A stretch of DNA of 64,000 nt from assembly GCA_005784505.1 (NCBI GenBank), contig VCAZ01000094.1, positions 1,489,693-1,553,692 on the forward strand. Direction: 5' to 3'. This DNA comes from Bagarius yarrelli. Taxonomy: Eukaryota; Chordata; Actinopteri; Siluriformes; Sisoridae. The notes under the pieces were generated by a model. That model was not told the origin of the DNA. It worked only from the letters and a program-made list of their open reading frames with translations, and made no database searches. Positions 23,127 to 33,892 of the stretch are shown here, piece after piece. The position numbers and the translations under genes are program-made. Positions within the stretch are counted from its first letter, which is position 1; every line of letters starts with the position of its first letter.

Positions 23127-23314
23127 CAGAGGTGGGCAATCTCGATCCTGGAGTCCTGCAGAGTTTGGCTCCAACTTGCCCTATTACACCTACCTGTAAG
23201 TTCTAAGTAAACCTAGGAAGATCCTGATTAGTTGGTTTAGGTGTGATCGATTAGGGTTGGAGCTAAACTCTGCAGGACACCTCGACCCTTCAGGACAGAG
23301 ATTGCCCAGCCCTG
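23127..23314. mobile_element. hAT-type MITE, 188 bp, copy 1
   Basis: A palindromic element with termini CAGAGGTGGGCAATC and GATTGCCCAGCCCTG. It is flanked by 8-bp near-duplicates ATCTAATG and ATCTACTG, the target-site length of hAT transposases. The inner arms (CCTGCAGAGTTTGGCTCCAA and TTGGAGCTAAACTCTGCAGG) are inverted. It has no coding capacity. Confidence 0.8.
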
Positions 23315-23844
23315 ATCTACTGTGTGACTTGTGACCTAGAAAATATACATAATATTCTAATATCATTCCGGTTAGCTGAAATAATGGTACATCAAAAAAC
23401 AAATACATTAAATATGTACAATATAAAAAATGCAGAAAACAAAATGGACGTAATTTTTTGATCGGGGGTCAGTTGTCTTCTGACCAGACAAACCAGCAGA
23501 TGTGTAGATTCTGCTTCCCATAGTTTTGTCTGGATGGGCTTCTAGAAGACCCCTTCACTGGGGATCTGTCTCTGGAACTCATCAGCTCTAAGTGCTGATT
23601 GGCCATCTGGGCTGGATACAGACTGGATCTGGTGGCGTTGGTGGGATCTTTGTTGGCTTGTTTAGCTTGGTGAATTAATTAAACTCTAAAAGGAAGAACA
23701 TATAGAGATGTTGCCTATATTCCACATTCCATGGTCTTACTGCTGGTCTGAGTCTCTAAGAGATCTGCACAATAGTTGTCTTGAGGAACTGCAGACTGGC
23801 ACTGACTTTGCATTTTGTGATGAAGGTTAGTGCAATTTTACCTG
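23315..23844. other. Intergenic, no gene seen
   Basis: Unrecognised sequence. It may belong to the retroelement fragment that follows. Confidence 0.45.
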
Positions 23845-24016
23845 GCCAGACAATGTCCACACTTGTGGTCCAGGAGCACCAGTTCCTGGATAAAACCATG
23901 TCCTTCACTTATGCAGTCGAGAGCTTTGCCCAGCAGTTCTCAGTTGCACAAACGCTGACGGAGGCCATTAGACACACTCTGCCCCAGCTGGCTGTCTGCA
24001 CCTGTGTGCCGGTCTA
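23845..24016 (+). mobile_element. Retroelement gag-like ORF fragment
   Basis: The plus strand reads TLVVQEHQFLDKTM, then AVESFAQQFSVAQTLTEAIR and HTLPQ. This resembles a gag-like protein common in fish retroelements, with blocks like LVVQERHLW and VEDFAQQFSAAQKQTEAIRH. A DIRS-type origin is my best recollection, not a demonstrated assignment. Confidence 0.45.
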
Positions 24017-24418
24017 AGTACCTCTATAGGAACGAGACGGCTATCCTGCCATATTGCCAAATCACTGTCTCGTTTGTGGCCAAACACATTTATTTATCCA
24101 AACCTGTAATTTGAAGTTGTTTTGAATCTTACAAATAATTTTTTTATTTTTTTTGTTAGGTTTAGCAAAGTGGATTTTTTTAACGACTCATGTAAAAGTA
24201 CCAAAATTTTATTACACTCATTATAAAAAGTTAAAATCTTCTCCAGTACTGTAATGAAAGTATTTATAATTAGTCAGTTTCAACCACAGGTGTTTACTGC
24301 AGCTTCAGGGCTTCATCATATATGTCAAATAATCATATGAAAATATAACACACACACACACATACACACACCCTGTCCACTGTCTTCCTTCTTAACACAC
24401 ACAAATATTTAAATTTTT
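24017..24418. other. Intergenic, short CA repeats
   Basis: AT-rich with a short CA run near 24350. No gene seen. Confidence 0.5.
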
Positions 24419-24526
24419 GTGTGTGTGTGTGTTTGTGTGTGTGCGTTTCAGTACAGATGGTGTTGTTGGTTGGACTGAAACCTCAAGGACAAAAGCCCTT
24501 ATGATCTTGTGACTTTTTTTGTCAGC

Positions 24527-24558
<32 letters not shown>
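24419..24558. repeat. Inverted pair of GT and CA microsatellites
   Basis: (GT)n at 24419-24446 and (CA)n at 24530-24558, about 85 bp apart. Confidence 0.95.
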
Positions 24559-24560
<2 letters not shown>

Positions 24561-25375
24561 CACCAAGAGCTCAATGATAAAGAAAAGCATGGCACCTCTA
24601 CACAGGTGGGAGTTTTAAAGGTGGTCTGCTTCACGATAAGCACAGTTTTTTGGCAGAATCTCCCTGACCTGCTCATCATGGTTCTCTGTGACTTCCTGAG
24701 GAGCACTGAGATCCCCCACAGAGCCATGATGTGAAGAGGTGTCCACCACGGGGCATAAACATGGAACATGGTTTTAGAAATGAGAGGAAGTTGTTTTGCT
24801 TCCACCGAGCAGAAGACTTTGGACATGCGTCTGGCTGTGAGCTCCTTATGGTCACTCATCTTTGTTCTTTTTTACTGGAAGTCTCTGCAGCAATCCCGGG
24901 TATCACCGCTTTAATGCAGCTACTGAATATTAAGATTATTAAATCGTTAGCATAAACCTCACACTTGAAGCAGGGAGGAGTGGTAGCGCAGTGGTTAAGG
25001 TGATATTACACATCATACACACTCGGTAAGACACAGGGATATATTCAGAAGTGTTGCTGTTTTTCATCTCATGATGCTAACCAAGCTGTGAATAGAGTTC
25101 CTTTAGCTGCTGAGTAGCGGAACTGCTAATGTTATTAAATATATACACTCTTTCATATTTCTAAGATAAAACCCACTGCAGTTCTGATGACATGGAAATT
25201 CCACCAGTCTCAGGATTTTCCTTACATTATGGAGCACTGGAGAAGTGTGAAGCTCAACTCATTACGGACTTTTCACTCTGAAGCTCAAGCTCTCCTTAGA
25301 GACGCATTAATCTCACAGATCAAATGTAGTAATGAATATATTTACGTAATGGATTAATGTGTAACGATTGTGGAC
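24559..25375. other. Intergenic; unexplained minus-strand frame
   Basis: A minus-strand frame starts at 24859 in a reasonable Kozak context (AAAGATGAG) and reads MSDHKELTARRMSKVFC, later WTPLHIMALWG, which recalls an ankyrin repeat start. It then runs into the CA repeats. Neither gene nor pseudogene can be supported. Confidence 0.3.
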
Positions 25376-25590
25376 CTTGTTTCATGTTTTGTTCATGTTT
25401 CATGTTTATTTTGGGTTTATGTTTTGAGTTTAGGTTCATTTCTTGTTTACTTCCTGTTTTGTTGTTGTCATGTGATCCTTGTTCCTTATCTGCTCCTTGT
25501 CATGTGATCCCCTTGTCTACGTGTCAGTCTTGTGTATTTATAGCCCTTTGACTTTGTCTTGGATTTTCATGTTTGTTGTTTTGTTTTTGT
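25376..25590. repeat. LTR-like repeat fragment E, copy 1
   Basis: Shares ordered blocks with 58282-58500: TTACTTCCTGTTT, GTCATGTGATCC, GTGTATTTATAGCCCTTTG and CTTGTC-rich text. The TATTTATAGCCC block resembles the TATA region of fish LTRs. Classification is unproven. Confidence 0.4.
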
Positions 25591-25592
25591 TC

Positions 25593-25632
25593 AAGCTAAG
25601 CTAAGCTAAGCTAAGATAAGCTAAGCTAAACT
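25593..25632. repeat. (AGCTA)n pentanucleotide repeat
   Basis: About seven AAGCT units with one variant. A degenerate version lies beside the related LTR-like copy at 58.2 kb. Confidence 0.9.
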
Positions 25633-25682
25633 TAGCCATGCTAAATTAAAATTAGTTGTGTTTTTTTTAAAGATATTTTTTG

Positions 25683-25832
25683 GGCATTTTTTGCTTTTAT
25701 TGATAGAACAGAGGGATGAAATAGGGGACATAGAGAGAGATGGGACCAGTCGGAATCGAACCCAGGTTGGCGGAGCACAACTTCTTGCACATGTCGGTGC
25801 CAGCGCGTTAATCCACTACACCATTACACAAT
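25683..25832 (-). mobile_element. tRNA-derived SINE, family C, copy 1
   Basis: On the minus strand it has a B-box-like GGTTCGATTCCGAC and TAACGCGCTGGCACCGACAT, ending in CAAAAAATATCTTT. The other copy is at 57306-57437. Confidence 0.65.
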
Positions 25833-26276
25833 AAACAATAAACTAATTAAGTATGTTCTGTTTTTTGTTGTTTATCCGGCATTTGGTAGACATCTTGATC
25901 CAGAGACACACAGAATCCAATGAATAAAAAAAGCTGGAAAGATTCCATGTTATTTTGGTGGAAAATTAAGATCTTACTGTCTGATCACCATGGTAACGGA
26001 GCATAAATAAACGTGTGACACACACTCACCCTGGATGTGCTCTGTTTCTAAGCAGCATATTGCTACAGGAGCCGATGGCAGTTTAGGGAAAGATTGATGT
26101 GATAATATATATTACATAATTGTAGAAATATAACTGAAGATATTATTTTAATTGTTATTTGTTAAACTAAAAACATCAAAAAAAATTTTCTCTCTTAATG
26201 TTTTTATAAAATCTCTCCATGCAGTCAGCTGTAAGACTGTACATGCTGAAAATATACTGGATAAATCTGGAAATTG
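25833..26276. other. Intergenic, no gene seen
   Basis: AT-rich unique sequence with nothing recognised. Confidence 0.5.
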
Positions 26277-26484
26277 GGCAGCAGGGTGGGTTTGTGGTTA
26301 CTAACAGGTGCCTCACAGCAAGGAGGACCTGGGTTCGATTCCTGGGCAGGGGCCTTTCTGTGTGGAGATTGCATGTTTTCCCATGCTTGCGTGGGTTTAC
26401 TCCGGGTTCTCCGCTTTCCTCCCACAGTCCAAAAACATGTACGATTGATTGGTGACTCTATATTGCCCATAGGAGTGAGATAAA
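26277..26484 (+). mobile_element. SINE family A, plus-strand copy
   Basis: Head GGGCAGCAGGGTGGGTTTGT, B-box-like GGGTTCGATTCCTGG, then the conserved centre through TTGCCCATAGGAGTGAG, where it is truncated. Confidence 0.85.
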
Positions 26485-26514
26485 ATATAAGTCACTTTGA
26501 ATAAGGACGTCTGG

Positions 26515-26625
26515 CAAAATGGTAGTTGAATATAAGATTGTGGGTTTAGTTCCCAGCACCACCGGGTTGCTCAAGGCCCCTAAATACGACACTCTTGATA
26601 AAAGCATCTGCCAAATGCCAAAAAT
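26515..26625 (+). mobile_element. SINE family B fragment
   Basis: Reads TTCCCAGCACCACCGGGTTG, GCTCAAGGCCCCTAA and AAAAGCATCTGCCAAATGCC, the second half of family B. Confidence 0.7.
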
Positions 26626-27201
26626 GTTCTGAGCTGACTTTCACAATCCCGCTCAACAGCCTTTTAATCCACCAGAAAATTGAAAGCACTTTGAAATCAT
26701 TTTCGTCTCTTCTGCTTTCTGCTTATAAATCTTCATCCTTAGAATCCTCAGTCAGCTACTTAGACAAGCACACCGCTAATAAGTGTTAACAGAAAGTCTA
26801 AAGATTCAAAGGATTTTCACTAGCTCACAATGTCTAATGGCAGTTCTTCATTTCTACACCTGATCTAACAAGTACTAATGAGACCAGTAGGACTTGATGA
26901 GTTCATTTAAAGACCTAATGAGGACACCTGAAAGGTTAGAACTAGAAGTGTGGTTAAACTGTGTGCCACCATTGATGTACTTTTATAAAAAATATGCATT
27001 CTTTGCTCTTGGTTTATAGAACTCGCACTGTTGTATAAATTAGAAATTATATAGTGTTTTTCCACCAGTGCTGGTAATAAAGTTTAATTAAAACCGGATT
27101 GCACTTTTATTCACCTTAAAATCGTGTTACGATGCCCAGATTCCGGCTCTGAACCAGTTTGGTGACACATATCTATATTGAATAAACTATACATCTATCC
27201 A
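26626..27201. other. Intergenic, no gene seen
   Basis: Unique AT-rich sequence with no supported coding frame. Confidence 0.5.
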
Positions 27202-27540
27202 ACCATCCATCCATTTTCTATACCCACTTATTCCCTAATTCTGGGTCATGGGGATCTGCTGGAATCTATCCCAGCAGTCTCTGAAAGGGCAAAAGGCCAG
27301 AGGGGTACACCCTGGACAGGTCGCCAGTACATTACAGGGCCACACATACACTCACGGGCAATTAGGAATCACCAAACAACCTAATAAACATGTTTTTGGA
27401 GGAAATCGGATTAACCCACGAAAGCACAGGGAGAACATGCAAACTCCACACGGAATAGCCCCTACCCGGGAATTAAACCTGGGACTTTCTTGCAGATGCT
27501 GTGAGTCAACCGTGCTAACCACTAAGCCACCGTGCTGCCC
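27202..27540 (-). mobile_element. SINE family A, near full length
   Basis: A minus-strand copy complete from the TATACCCACTTATTCCC tail segment to the CTAAGCCACCGTGCTGCC head. It is the best copy for defining the family (about 340 bp). Confidence 0.85.
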
Positions 27541-27799
27541 CTTTAAAGAAACCAGTTCAGTACATTTTGGACTGCTTGCACTGCCTATTTTATTAAACTC
27601 AAGTGTTTAGGCGAACCTGTGACGAACGCTCGGTTACATTAACATGCGCGTTAGCAAAGTGGAGTCGTCTGATCTCCAAGGTAAATGCTGTACATTATAC
27701 TTAATAAAACCAGTTTATTGCACTACATCCTGTATAGTTTTTAAACAATATTCATTATTTATACATTTATTTTTCTAATTTAAAAACGTAAAAAAAATT

Positions 27800-27935
27800 G
27801 CTGTGTTTAGTTGGGGACCCAAAACGGATTAATAGAATTTCAATTCATTTCAATGGGAAAAATTGATTTTACTTACGAGTAATTTGAGTTACGAGCTCCA
27901 GCACGTAACAAATTAAACTCGTAAGTCAGGGAAAC
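27800..27935. repeat. Dispersed 'TTACGAG' repeat, copy 1
   Basis: Contains ACTTACGAGTAATTTGAGTT and ACTCGTAAGTCAGGGAAACA. Related text (GACTTACGAGTGTCCCAACT) appears at 55275-55335. Family unknown. Confidence 0.4.
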
Positions 27936-28817
27936 ACTGTAGTATTATTATTACTATTATTATTATAATTATAATTATTTTAATTATTCACTTCAAGGAC
28001 TGATGTCTGGTGTAATGTTCTAACAGTTTACTCTCAGCAGGGAATCAGTAATAATCTCCCGCTCGTGCTCTCTGTAACTCCATGATAATCTGCATTAACC
28101 TGCTAAAACGAAAGAATATTTTCTTCACGCACCACAAGCCAGTTAGATGATGTCTGTTAAAGATTTCACATCCACCTTTTTTCATGTATTTGTTCATCTT
28201 TCTGCATTCAACAGCTGATTCCCGGAACTCACATCTTCATTAGTAGGAAGTTAGACGTTCATTATAAAGGGGCACTGAAAGGTCAGTAAAAGTCACAAGG
28301 CCAAAAGAATGGCTGTGTAGACCAATCAAAAGATCATCATCATCTCCACTCCTCCGCCGCCGGTGTGACGAGAGAAGCTGATTAACGTCAGACTGACCAT
28401 GTGATGTGACACACGGGTTCCTGAGTCACATTCAGGTTGGATATAATCACACATCAGCCTGGAGGTCCTTTCTTATCTGCTGGAAGGTGGATTGTTAATG
28501 CTAGCTTTAAGTTCAGGAAAGTGTGAACATCACTGGAGTGTTTATGGCTCGGGAGGTGTGTGAGGTTCACCTGTAGTCCAGAACAAATCCATCAGATGGG
28601 ATTAAATGTTACCTGATAATCAGAAGGAGATTAATCTAAATTATCTTATTGTATATTTCAGTGCAATGAAAAAAAAAAAGTGTGATATTTTTGTTGTGTG
28701 TGTTTTCAGAACAGGACACACTCTGTTTTTTTTTCTTTTTTGACCAGATGGAAAGATCACGCATGAACACACTGATTATTTCCGCCATCACACACTGACT
28801 CACACGCCAGACCACTA

Positions 28818-28819
<2 letters not shown>
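27936..28819. other. Intergenic, no gene seen
   Basis: Moderately GC-rich unique sequence around 28300-28620 and no recognisable exon. A TTATTA-type run is near 27945-27990. Confidence 0.5.
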
Positions 28820-28884
<65 letters not shown>

Positions 28885-28890
28885 GTGTGT
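28820..28890. repeat. Compound (TA)n(TG)n microsatellite
   Basis: A TA run of about 24 units switching to TG. Confidence 0.97.
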
Positions 28891-29508
28891 TAGCATGATG
28901 GATAGATAATGAAAGATTATATTGAAGATTAAGATTTTGAGTTTTTACAGGTAATAAAATAAAATAATTTCCTCCTAAAGAAATTTATAATATCATAAAA
29001 TTAAATATATACACACCTAATATGCAGTACACACTTTTGACATTTTTTAGGAAATTAAACATTTTTCCTATTTTTATGTTCATCTTGTGAAATTTCTATA
29101 TATAAAACACATAAAAAGAAATAGAATAAAAAGGAAAAGACATAGAAAAAAAAAAGGATAAAAAAAATGTAAGCCTGAATTTTCATACTGATTTTACGTA
29201 ATTAGGTCAAAGGTCAAGCATTTGCCATTAGCCAAAAATAGGATCTTGGAGGTTGTTCTATCAGATGATGTCCCTGTTCAACGTGTCGTGTCCACGGAGC
29301 TCCTGATGAGTGTGAGAGGGTAAGAAGATGCTGAGCGAATAAACAAATAAATCCTCAAGTATTTTCTTTGCAGAAAGGATGGAAAGTTTTTCAACCTTTT
29401 TAGAGGAACTTTATTTATTGAGCGTCCACTTTAAACTGCAGAGGCTTAAATCAAACAGTGAGACAGTCAGTGATGTGGTGAGAAAAGCTCATCATCAACT
29501 CACTGCGC
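28891..29508. other. Intergenic, no gene seen
   Basis: AT-rich with poly-A stretches. The 65-codon frame at 29379 ends in CA-repeat residues and is not supported. Confidence 0.5.
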
Positions 29509-29509
29509 T

Positions 29510-29541
<32 letters not shown>

Positions 29542-29595
29542 CGAAGTCCACTGAGCCAAACTGTCAAAGACTTTAAGAGGCTTACTGGTTTGTCC

Positions 29596-29629
<34 letters not shown>

Positions 29630-30041
29630 TTTCCAGGTCCATACACTCTGTTAGTTGGTTTCCAGATAAGTGTTGTTGTTTTTTTATCTGACTGTAAGTA
29701 AAAAACACACACTATACTATAAAAATAATTGGGTGGAAAGACACACACACACACACACACACAACCTTTATTTAGACCTTTTTTTAATCCTGTTCCTATG
29801 GAAAGTCTCTCACACACACACACACAATTGTCTAGCTCCATACACTCTGTTAGTTGGTTTGTCCAACACACACACACACAATTTTCCAGCTCCATACACT
29901 CTGTTAGTTGGTTTGTCCAACACACACACAAACACACACACAATTTTCCAGCTCCAGACACTCTGTTAGTTGGTTGCCAGATAAGTGATTTTTTAAATCT
30001 GACTGTAAGTAAAACACACACACACACACACACACACATCC
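29509..30041. repeat. Compound minisatellite built around CA arrays
   Basis: At least four repeats of a unit made of a (CA)n core followed by ATTTTCCAGCTCCATACACT, CTGTTAGTTGGTTTGTCCAA. The CA cores differ in length between units. At a larger scale, CTGACTGTAAGTAAAA plus a CA run plus CTTTTTTTAAATCCTGTT occurs at about 29690-29795 and again at about 29997-30060. Long Cys-Val or His-Thr frames here are artefacts. Confidence 0.9.
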
Positions 30042-30794
30042 TTTTTTTTAAATCCTGTTTCTATTTTGAACAATTTATAATTTTAATTAAATACATAATA
30101 AATAACTTTAATAATTCAAACTCTTTAATAATGAGTGATGAGGTCATTCTACTGATTATTATTCACCAAATATTTAATTCATTTAATTCTACAGCAATTT
30201 ATTAACAGTGACATTTCTAATGAATTAAACGCCAACATATGGTAATAAAATATTCTGAATATTGTTTTCTGCACTTCCTGTCTCTTTCTCACTTCCTGGT
30301 TCGGAGATCTGCTGTCTTCACAGATCTGAGATCGTCTTTCTGGATGTTTGTTGGTGCTGCTGGTGGCTCACAGATGGAAGTATTAGAAAACTAAATTCCT
30401 CTCAATAACTGCACAGAATTGCGTAGTGTTTTGTTTGGAGGAGGAGATTTATGCCATGCGAGTTTTCTGCTAGAAAGAAACACCGCAGGCTAAATCCTTA
30501 ATTACTCTCTAATGCTCTAAAATCCGTCTACGCTGTAAACGCCGTCTGTTTCCAATTTTAAAAAAAATAACAATGCTGTATAATAACGTGAGAAGAAGTG
30601 AAAAATAAAGAAGAAAACATAGTTCGAACACCCACACATTTAAATAGAAAGAAAATACAGATTCATTTCGTCCAGGTGTTTCTGACAATTGATTCACTTT
30701 CATTTTTAATTTTAACTAAAAATAATTGTAATTTTTTTGTTAATTTTTTTTTTCGGACAAAAAAATTCCCAGCATGCAACTTCGAAAAACTGTC
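30042..30794. other. Intergenic, no gene seen
   Basis: No supported gene. The short frames at 30509-30864 are AT-driven. Confidence 0.5.
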
Positions 30795-30930
30795 TATCAG
30801 GGAAGTGTTAGCGCTGCGGTTAAAGTGTTGGACTGCTGATCAGAAAATCATGGTGATCATTTAAATCCCAGCACCAACAATCAGCCACTGCCGGGCCCCT
30901 AAATGTGGCCCCTAACCCCTTAACTGCTCA
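30795..30930 (+). mobile_element. SINE family B copy
   Basis: Reads GTTAAAGTGTTGGACTGCTG, ATCCCAGCACCAACA and CCACTGCCGGGCCCCTAAAT, with a small internal insertion. Confidence 0.75.
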
Positions 30931-31554
30931 AATAAATAAAAAAATAGAGGTGAATTTAAATCGTTCTGTATAAGAACACGTACCCAATGCAGTAAATGTC
31001 AATCTGGGAGCTGAACAGATCAGCGTAAAAAACAGCGTAACGGTTAATGTTAATGCTGCGGCACAGGGAAGGAGGACCAGAGGCTGTTTTTATGATGGCT
31101 GTGGATGGAGATGAGGCTGCGCTACGCTGAACAAACAGCTTTTGTGAGGAAATAGTGCATCATTTAAGGAATAATCTTCGACATGATTTACTACATTTAC
31201 ATTAGAACCGATATCTCAAATTTATCTGAAATTAATTTTTTTTATTTTAAAAAAAAAAAAAAAATTCGGAAATGTCGCATTTACAGATTTACGACCGTGT
31301 GTAATATGGTGTGTTGTCTACGATTTTTTTTTCAAGGTTTTACCTGAAATTAGACTTTAATTGTAGTAAATATTATGACTGCCATGTGTTTTTAAAATTT
31401 TAATAGACTTGTAATTTAATGCTTCTGCTTTGTGCCATGATGATCAAATGCTTTTTAATAAATACATGTAAAAAACTATGAATATTTATAAATAAAATAA
31501 AAATTATTAATAGGGAGATTTTTTTTTTTTATGGCTTCCAGATTTTAATATTTA
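30931..31554. other. Intergenic, no gene seen
   Basis: AT-rich with poly-A runs near 31250. No gene. Confidence 0.5.
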
Positions 31555-31815
31555 TTTATTTATCTTCTATACCCGCTTATTCCTTCATTCGGGGTCACGG
31601 GGATCTGCTGGAGTCTATCCCAGCCGTCTCTGAAAGGGTAAAAGACAGGAGGGGGGACACCCTGGACAGGGCTGTGGGAGGAAACCAGAGAAACCAACGC
31701 AAGCACAGGGAGAACATGCAAACTCCGCACAGAAAGACCCCTGCAGGGGAATCGAACCCAGGACCTGCTTGTTGTGAGGCAACAGCGCAAACCACTAAGA
31801 CACCGTGCTGCACTC
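31555..31815 (-). mobile_element. SINE family A with internal deletion
   Basis: A minus-strand copy that jumps from CACCCTGGACAGG directly to GCTGTGGGAGGAAACC near 31670, losing the middle of the element. Confidence 0.85.
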
Positions 31816-31863
31816 AGATTTTAACAAATAAATGAATTTTTTTCTTGTAGAAAAAAGGGAAAG

Positions 31864-31888
31864 TGGGAGAATGAGAAAAAGAGAGAAT

Positions 31889-31924
<36 letters not shown>
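31864..31924. repeat. (GA)n microsatellite
   Basis: GAGAAAGAGAGAGAG-type purine run. Confidence 0.95.
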
Positions 31925-31927
<3 letters not shown>

Positions 31928-32671
31928 TTTCAACGCATAAGATCAACTCTGATTTAAAAACCAACTTTAATATATGTTTAGAGAGGGAACAGAGCGAGAT
32001 GTCGGAGCTTTATGGAGAAGTGTTTCTAACAAAGAGCGATTTTTATTTTCCTGATATTGGAACAATGTGAGATATTATTGTGTTAGAATCAAAGACAGCG
32101 GTTGGCAATCGGCTGTGATGGAGCGGCCGTTATCACACGTGGTGCGTTTTCCGTTCAATAAGTCGGAGCCCGAGTGTCCCCGGATTCGGATGAGAAAATC
32201 TCCTAATGGCTGCTCTTAAAGCTTAATCATGAGAGTTTAATGACGGAGTGTGTAGTATTGCCACAAAGCCAAAGGCTAAAAGCTCATCCTAATGGAGCTC
32301 TGCTTTTAACAGAAATGAAAAAAGACAGTGTGATTTGGAGGCCTGAGCCTCGAGAAAGAGCCGATATCGATTACTGCTGAAGGAAAATGGGAACAAAATG
32401 TGTTTTTCAAATAACAGAAAAATAATAGAAGGAACATTTTAATAGGAGACATTTTGCATATAATAACTTTAATCATCAGCCCCTCCCACCGGATTATTTG
32501 CTGTTCTTCTATTGGTGGATGCCGGTGGCAGCCAACATCAAATGCTTGACATGACTAACGAGAACATCAGAACCAGACCAAAAGAGGCGGAGCTAAAAGC
32601 AGAGGATGGGCCTTAGAAGCCTCCTGCATCCCGCCATCCAGCCTGTTAGCCAAGTTAATAGTTAGATATTA
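31925..32671. other. Unique block, possible conserved noncoding DNA
   Basis: The 32050-32420 part is repeat-free and balanced in base composition, with several TAAT-core words (CCTAATGGCTGC, GAGTTTAATGACGG). It contains no frame worth calling. It could be an enhancer-like conserved element, which only alignment could show. Farther right (32470-32600) are ATTGGTGG and AGGCGGAGC words. Confidence 0.25.
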
Positions 32672-32809
32672 GCGGGTATCAAAAAGTTTCTAAACACCCC
32701 AGCAGATGGCAGCACATGGCTGCACACACAGTCACAGGGAGAACAGCCTTGCATGCAGTCTTCTACTGCCATCTGTTAGCGTGTTTAGAAATTTTTTTAT
32801 ACAACCTCA
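32672..32809. mobile_element. Mariner-type MITE, 138 bp
   Basis: Terminal inverted repeats of about 40 bp: the left reads AAAGTTTCTAAACACC then AGCAGATGGCAG, the right is its complement CTGCCATCTGTTAGCGTGTT then TAGAAAT. It is flanked by TA on both sides (32670-32671 and 32810-32811), as expected for Tc1/mariner insertion. It is noncoding. Confidence 0.7.
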
Positions 32810-32812
32810 TAA

Positions 32813-32880
32813 ATAGGTAGACAGACAGATAGACAAACAAACAGAAAAATAGATAGATGGATGGATGGATGTAACACTGT
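32813..32880. repeat. GACA/GATA/GATG tetranucleotide mix
   Basis: AGACAGACAGATAGACAAAC passes into ATAGATAGATGGATGGATGG. Confidence 0.95.
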
Positions 32881-33310
32881 AGACAGAGAGAGGGAGAGGA
32901 AAGGGGGGGAGAGAGGGGGGGGAAAGGGCGGGAGAGAGGGGGAGACAGGGAGAGGGGGAGGGGGAGAGAGAGAAAGAGAGAATAGAGGTAGAGGGGAAGA
33001 GAGAGAAAGAGAGAGAGAGGGACGGGGTTTATAGAGGGGGGTAGAGGGGAAGAGAGAGAAAGAGAGAGAAAGAGAGAGGGACGGGGTTTTTCTCGAGGAT
33101 AGAGAGAGAGAGAGAGGGTTAGAGGGAAAGAGAGAGAAAAGAGAGAGAGAGAAAGAGAGAGAGAGAAAGAGAGAGGGACGGGGTTATAGAAAAAGAGAGA
33201 AGAGAGGGGTAGGGTGTAGAGGGGAAACAGAGAGGTAGAGGGGAAGAGAGAGAAAGAGAGAGAGAGAGAGAGAGTGAGAGAGACGGGGTTCATAGAGAGA
33301 GAGAAAGATT

Positions 33311-33372
<62 letters not shown>

Positions 33373-33575
33373 AGGTTAGAGAGAAAAAGAGAGAGGGACG
33401 GGGGGGTTAGAGAAGAGAATAGATATAGAACAGAGAGAGACGATGAGAGAGGTTTATAGAGCGAGAGAGATAGAGAACGAGTAGAGAGAACAGATAGAGA
33501 GAGAGAGAGGAGAGAGAGAGAAAAAGAGAGAGAGAGAACAGCGGTTAGAGATAGAAAAGAGAGAGGGACGGGGTT

Positions 33576-33620
<45 letters not shown>

Positions 33621-33836
33621 AGAGAGGAGAGAGCGAGAGAGAGATGAGAGAGAGCGAGGAGAGAGAGAGATTTGAGGCTGAGAGAGAATGAGAGCGCTGT
33701 TAGAGAGAGAGAGAGAGAGAAGAGAGAGAAAAAGAGAGAGAGAGAGAGAGGAGACGGAGAGAGAGAAAAAGAGAGAGGGACGGGTTAGAGAGGAGAGATG
33801 GGTTATAGAGAGGTAGAGACGAGAATGAGAGAGATT

Positions 33837-33881
<45 letters not shown>

Positions 33882-33892
33882 AAGGTTGAAAG
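32881..33892. repeat. 1-kb polypurine (GA) tract with embedded motif
   Basis: Almost pure purine on the plus strand for about a kilobase, mostly GAGA with AAAG and GGGG variation. A motif like GAGGGACGGGGTTTATAGAG recurs about seven times (near 33019, 33076, 33174, 33285, 33395, 33575 and 33777), so this is a decayed minisatellite overgrown by GA expansion, not a simple dinucleotide run. The long minus-strand Ser-Leu frame is an artefact. Confidence 0.95.

Noticed and set aside
24392..24859. 155-codon minus-strand frame with an ankyrin-like WTPLHIMALWG
   Set aside because: Only one weak motif, no second repeat, and the frame ends in CA-repeat residues. A retro-pseudogene is possible but unsupported.
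25593..25632. AGCTA repeat as a CRISPR-like or telomere-like array
   Set aside because: No spacers and not a telomere unit; a simple pentanucleotide repeat in a eukaryotic genome.
26330..26345. GGGTTCGATTCC as part of a true tRNA gene
   Set aside because: It is the B box of a SINE head; no cloverleaf or anticodon arm can be drawn.
29509..30205. Frames of 176 and 158 codons with Cys-Val or His-Thr runs
   Set aside because: Products of the compound CA minisatellite.
32763..33293. 176-codon Ser/Leu/Pro-rich minus-strand frame
   Set aside because: It is the pyrimidine strand of the GA tract; low complexity keeps the frame open by chance.
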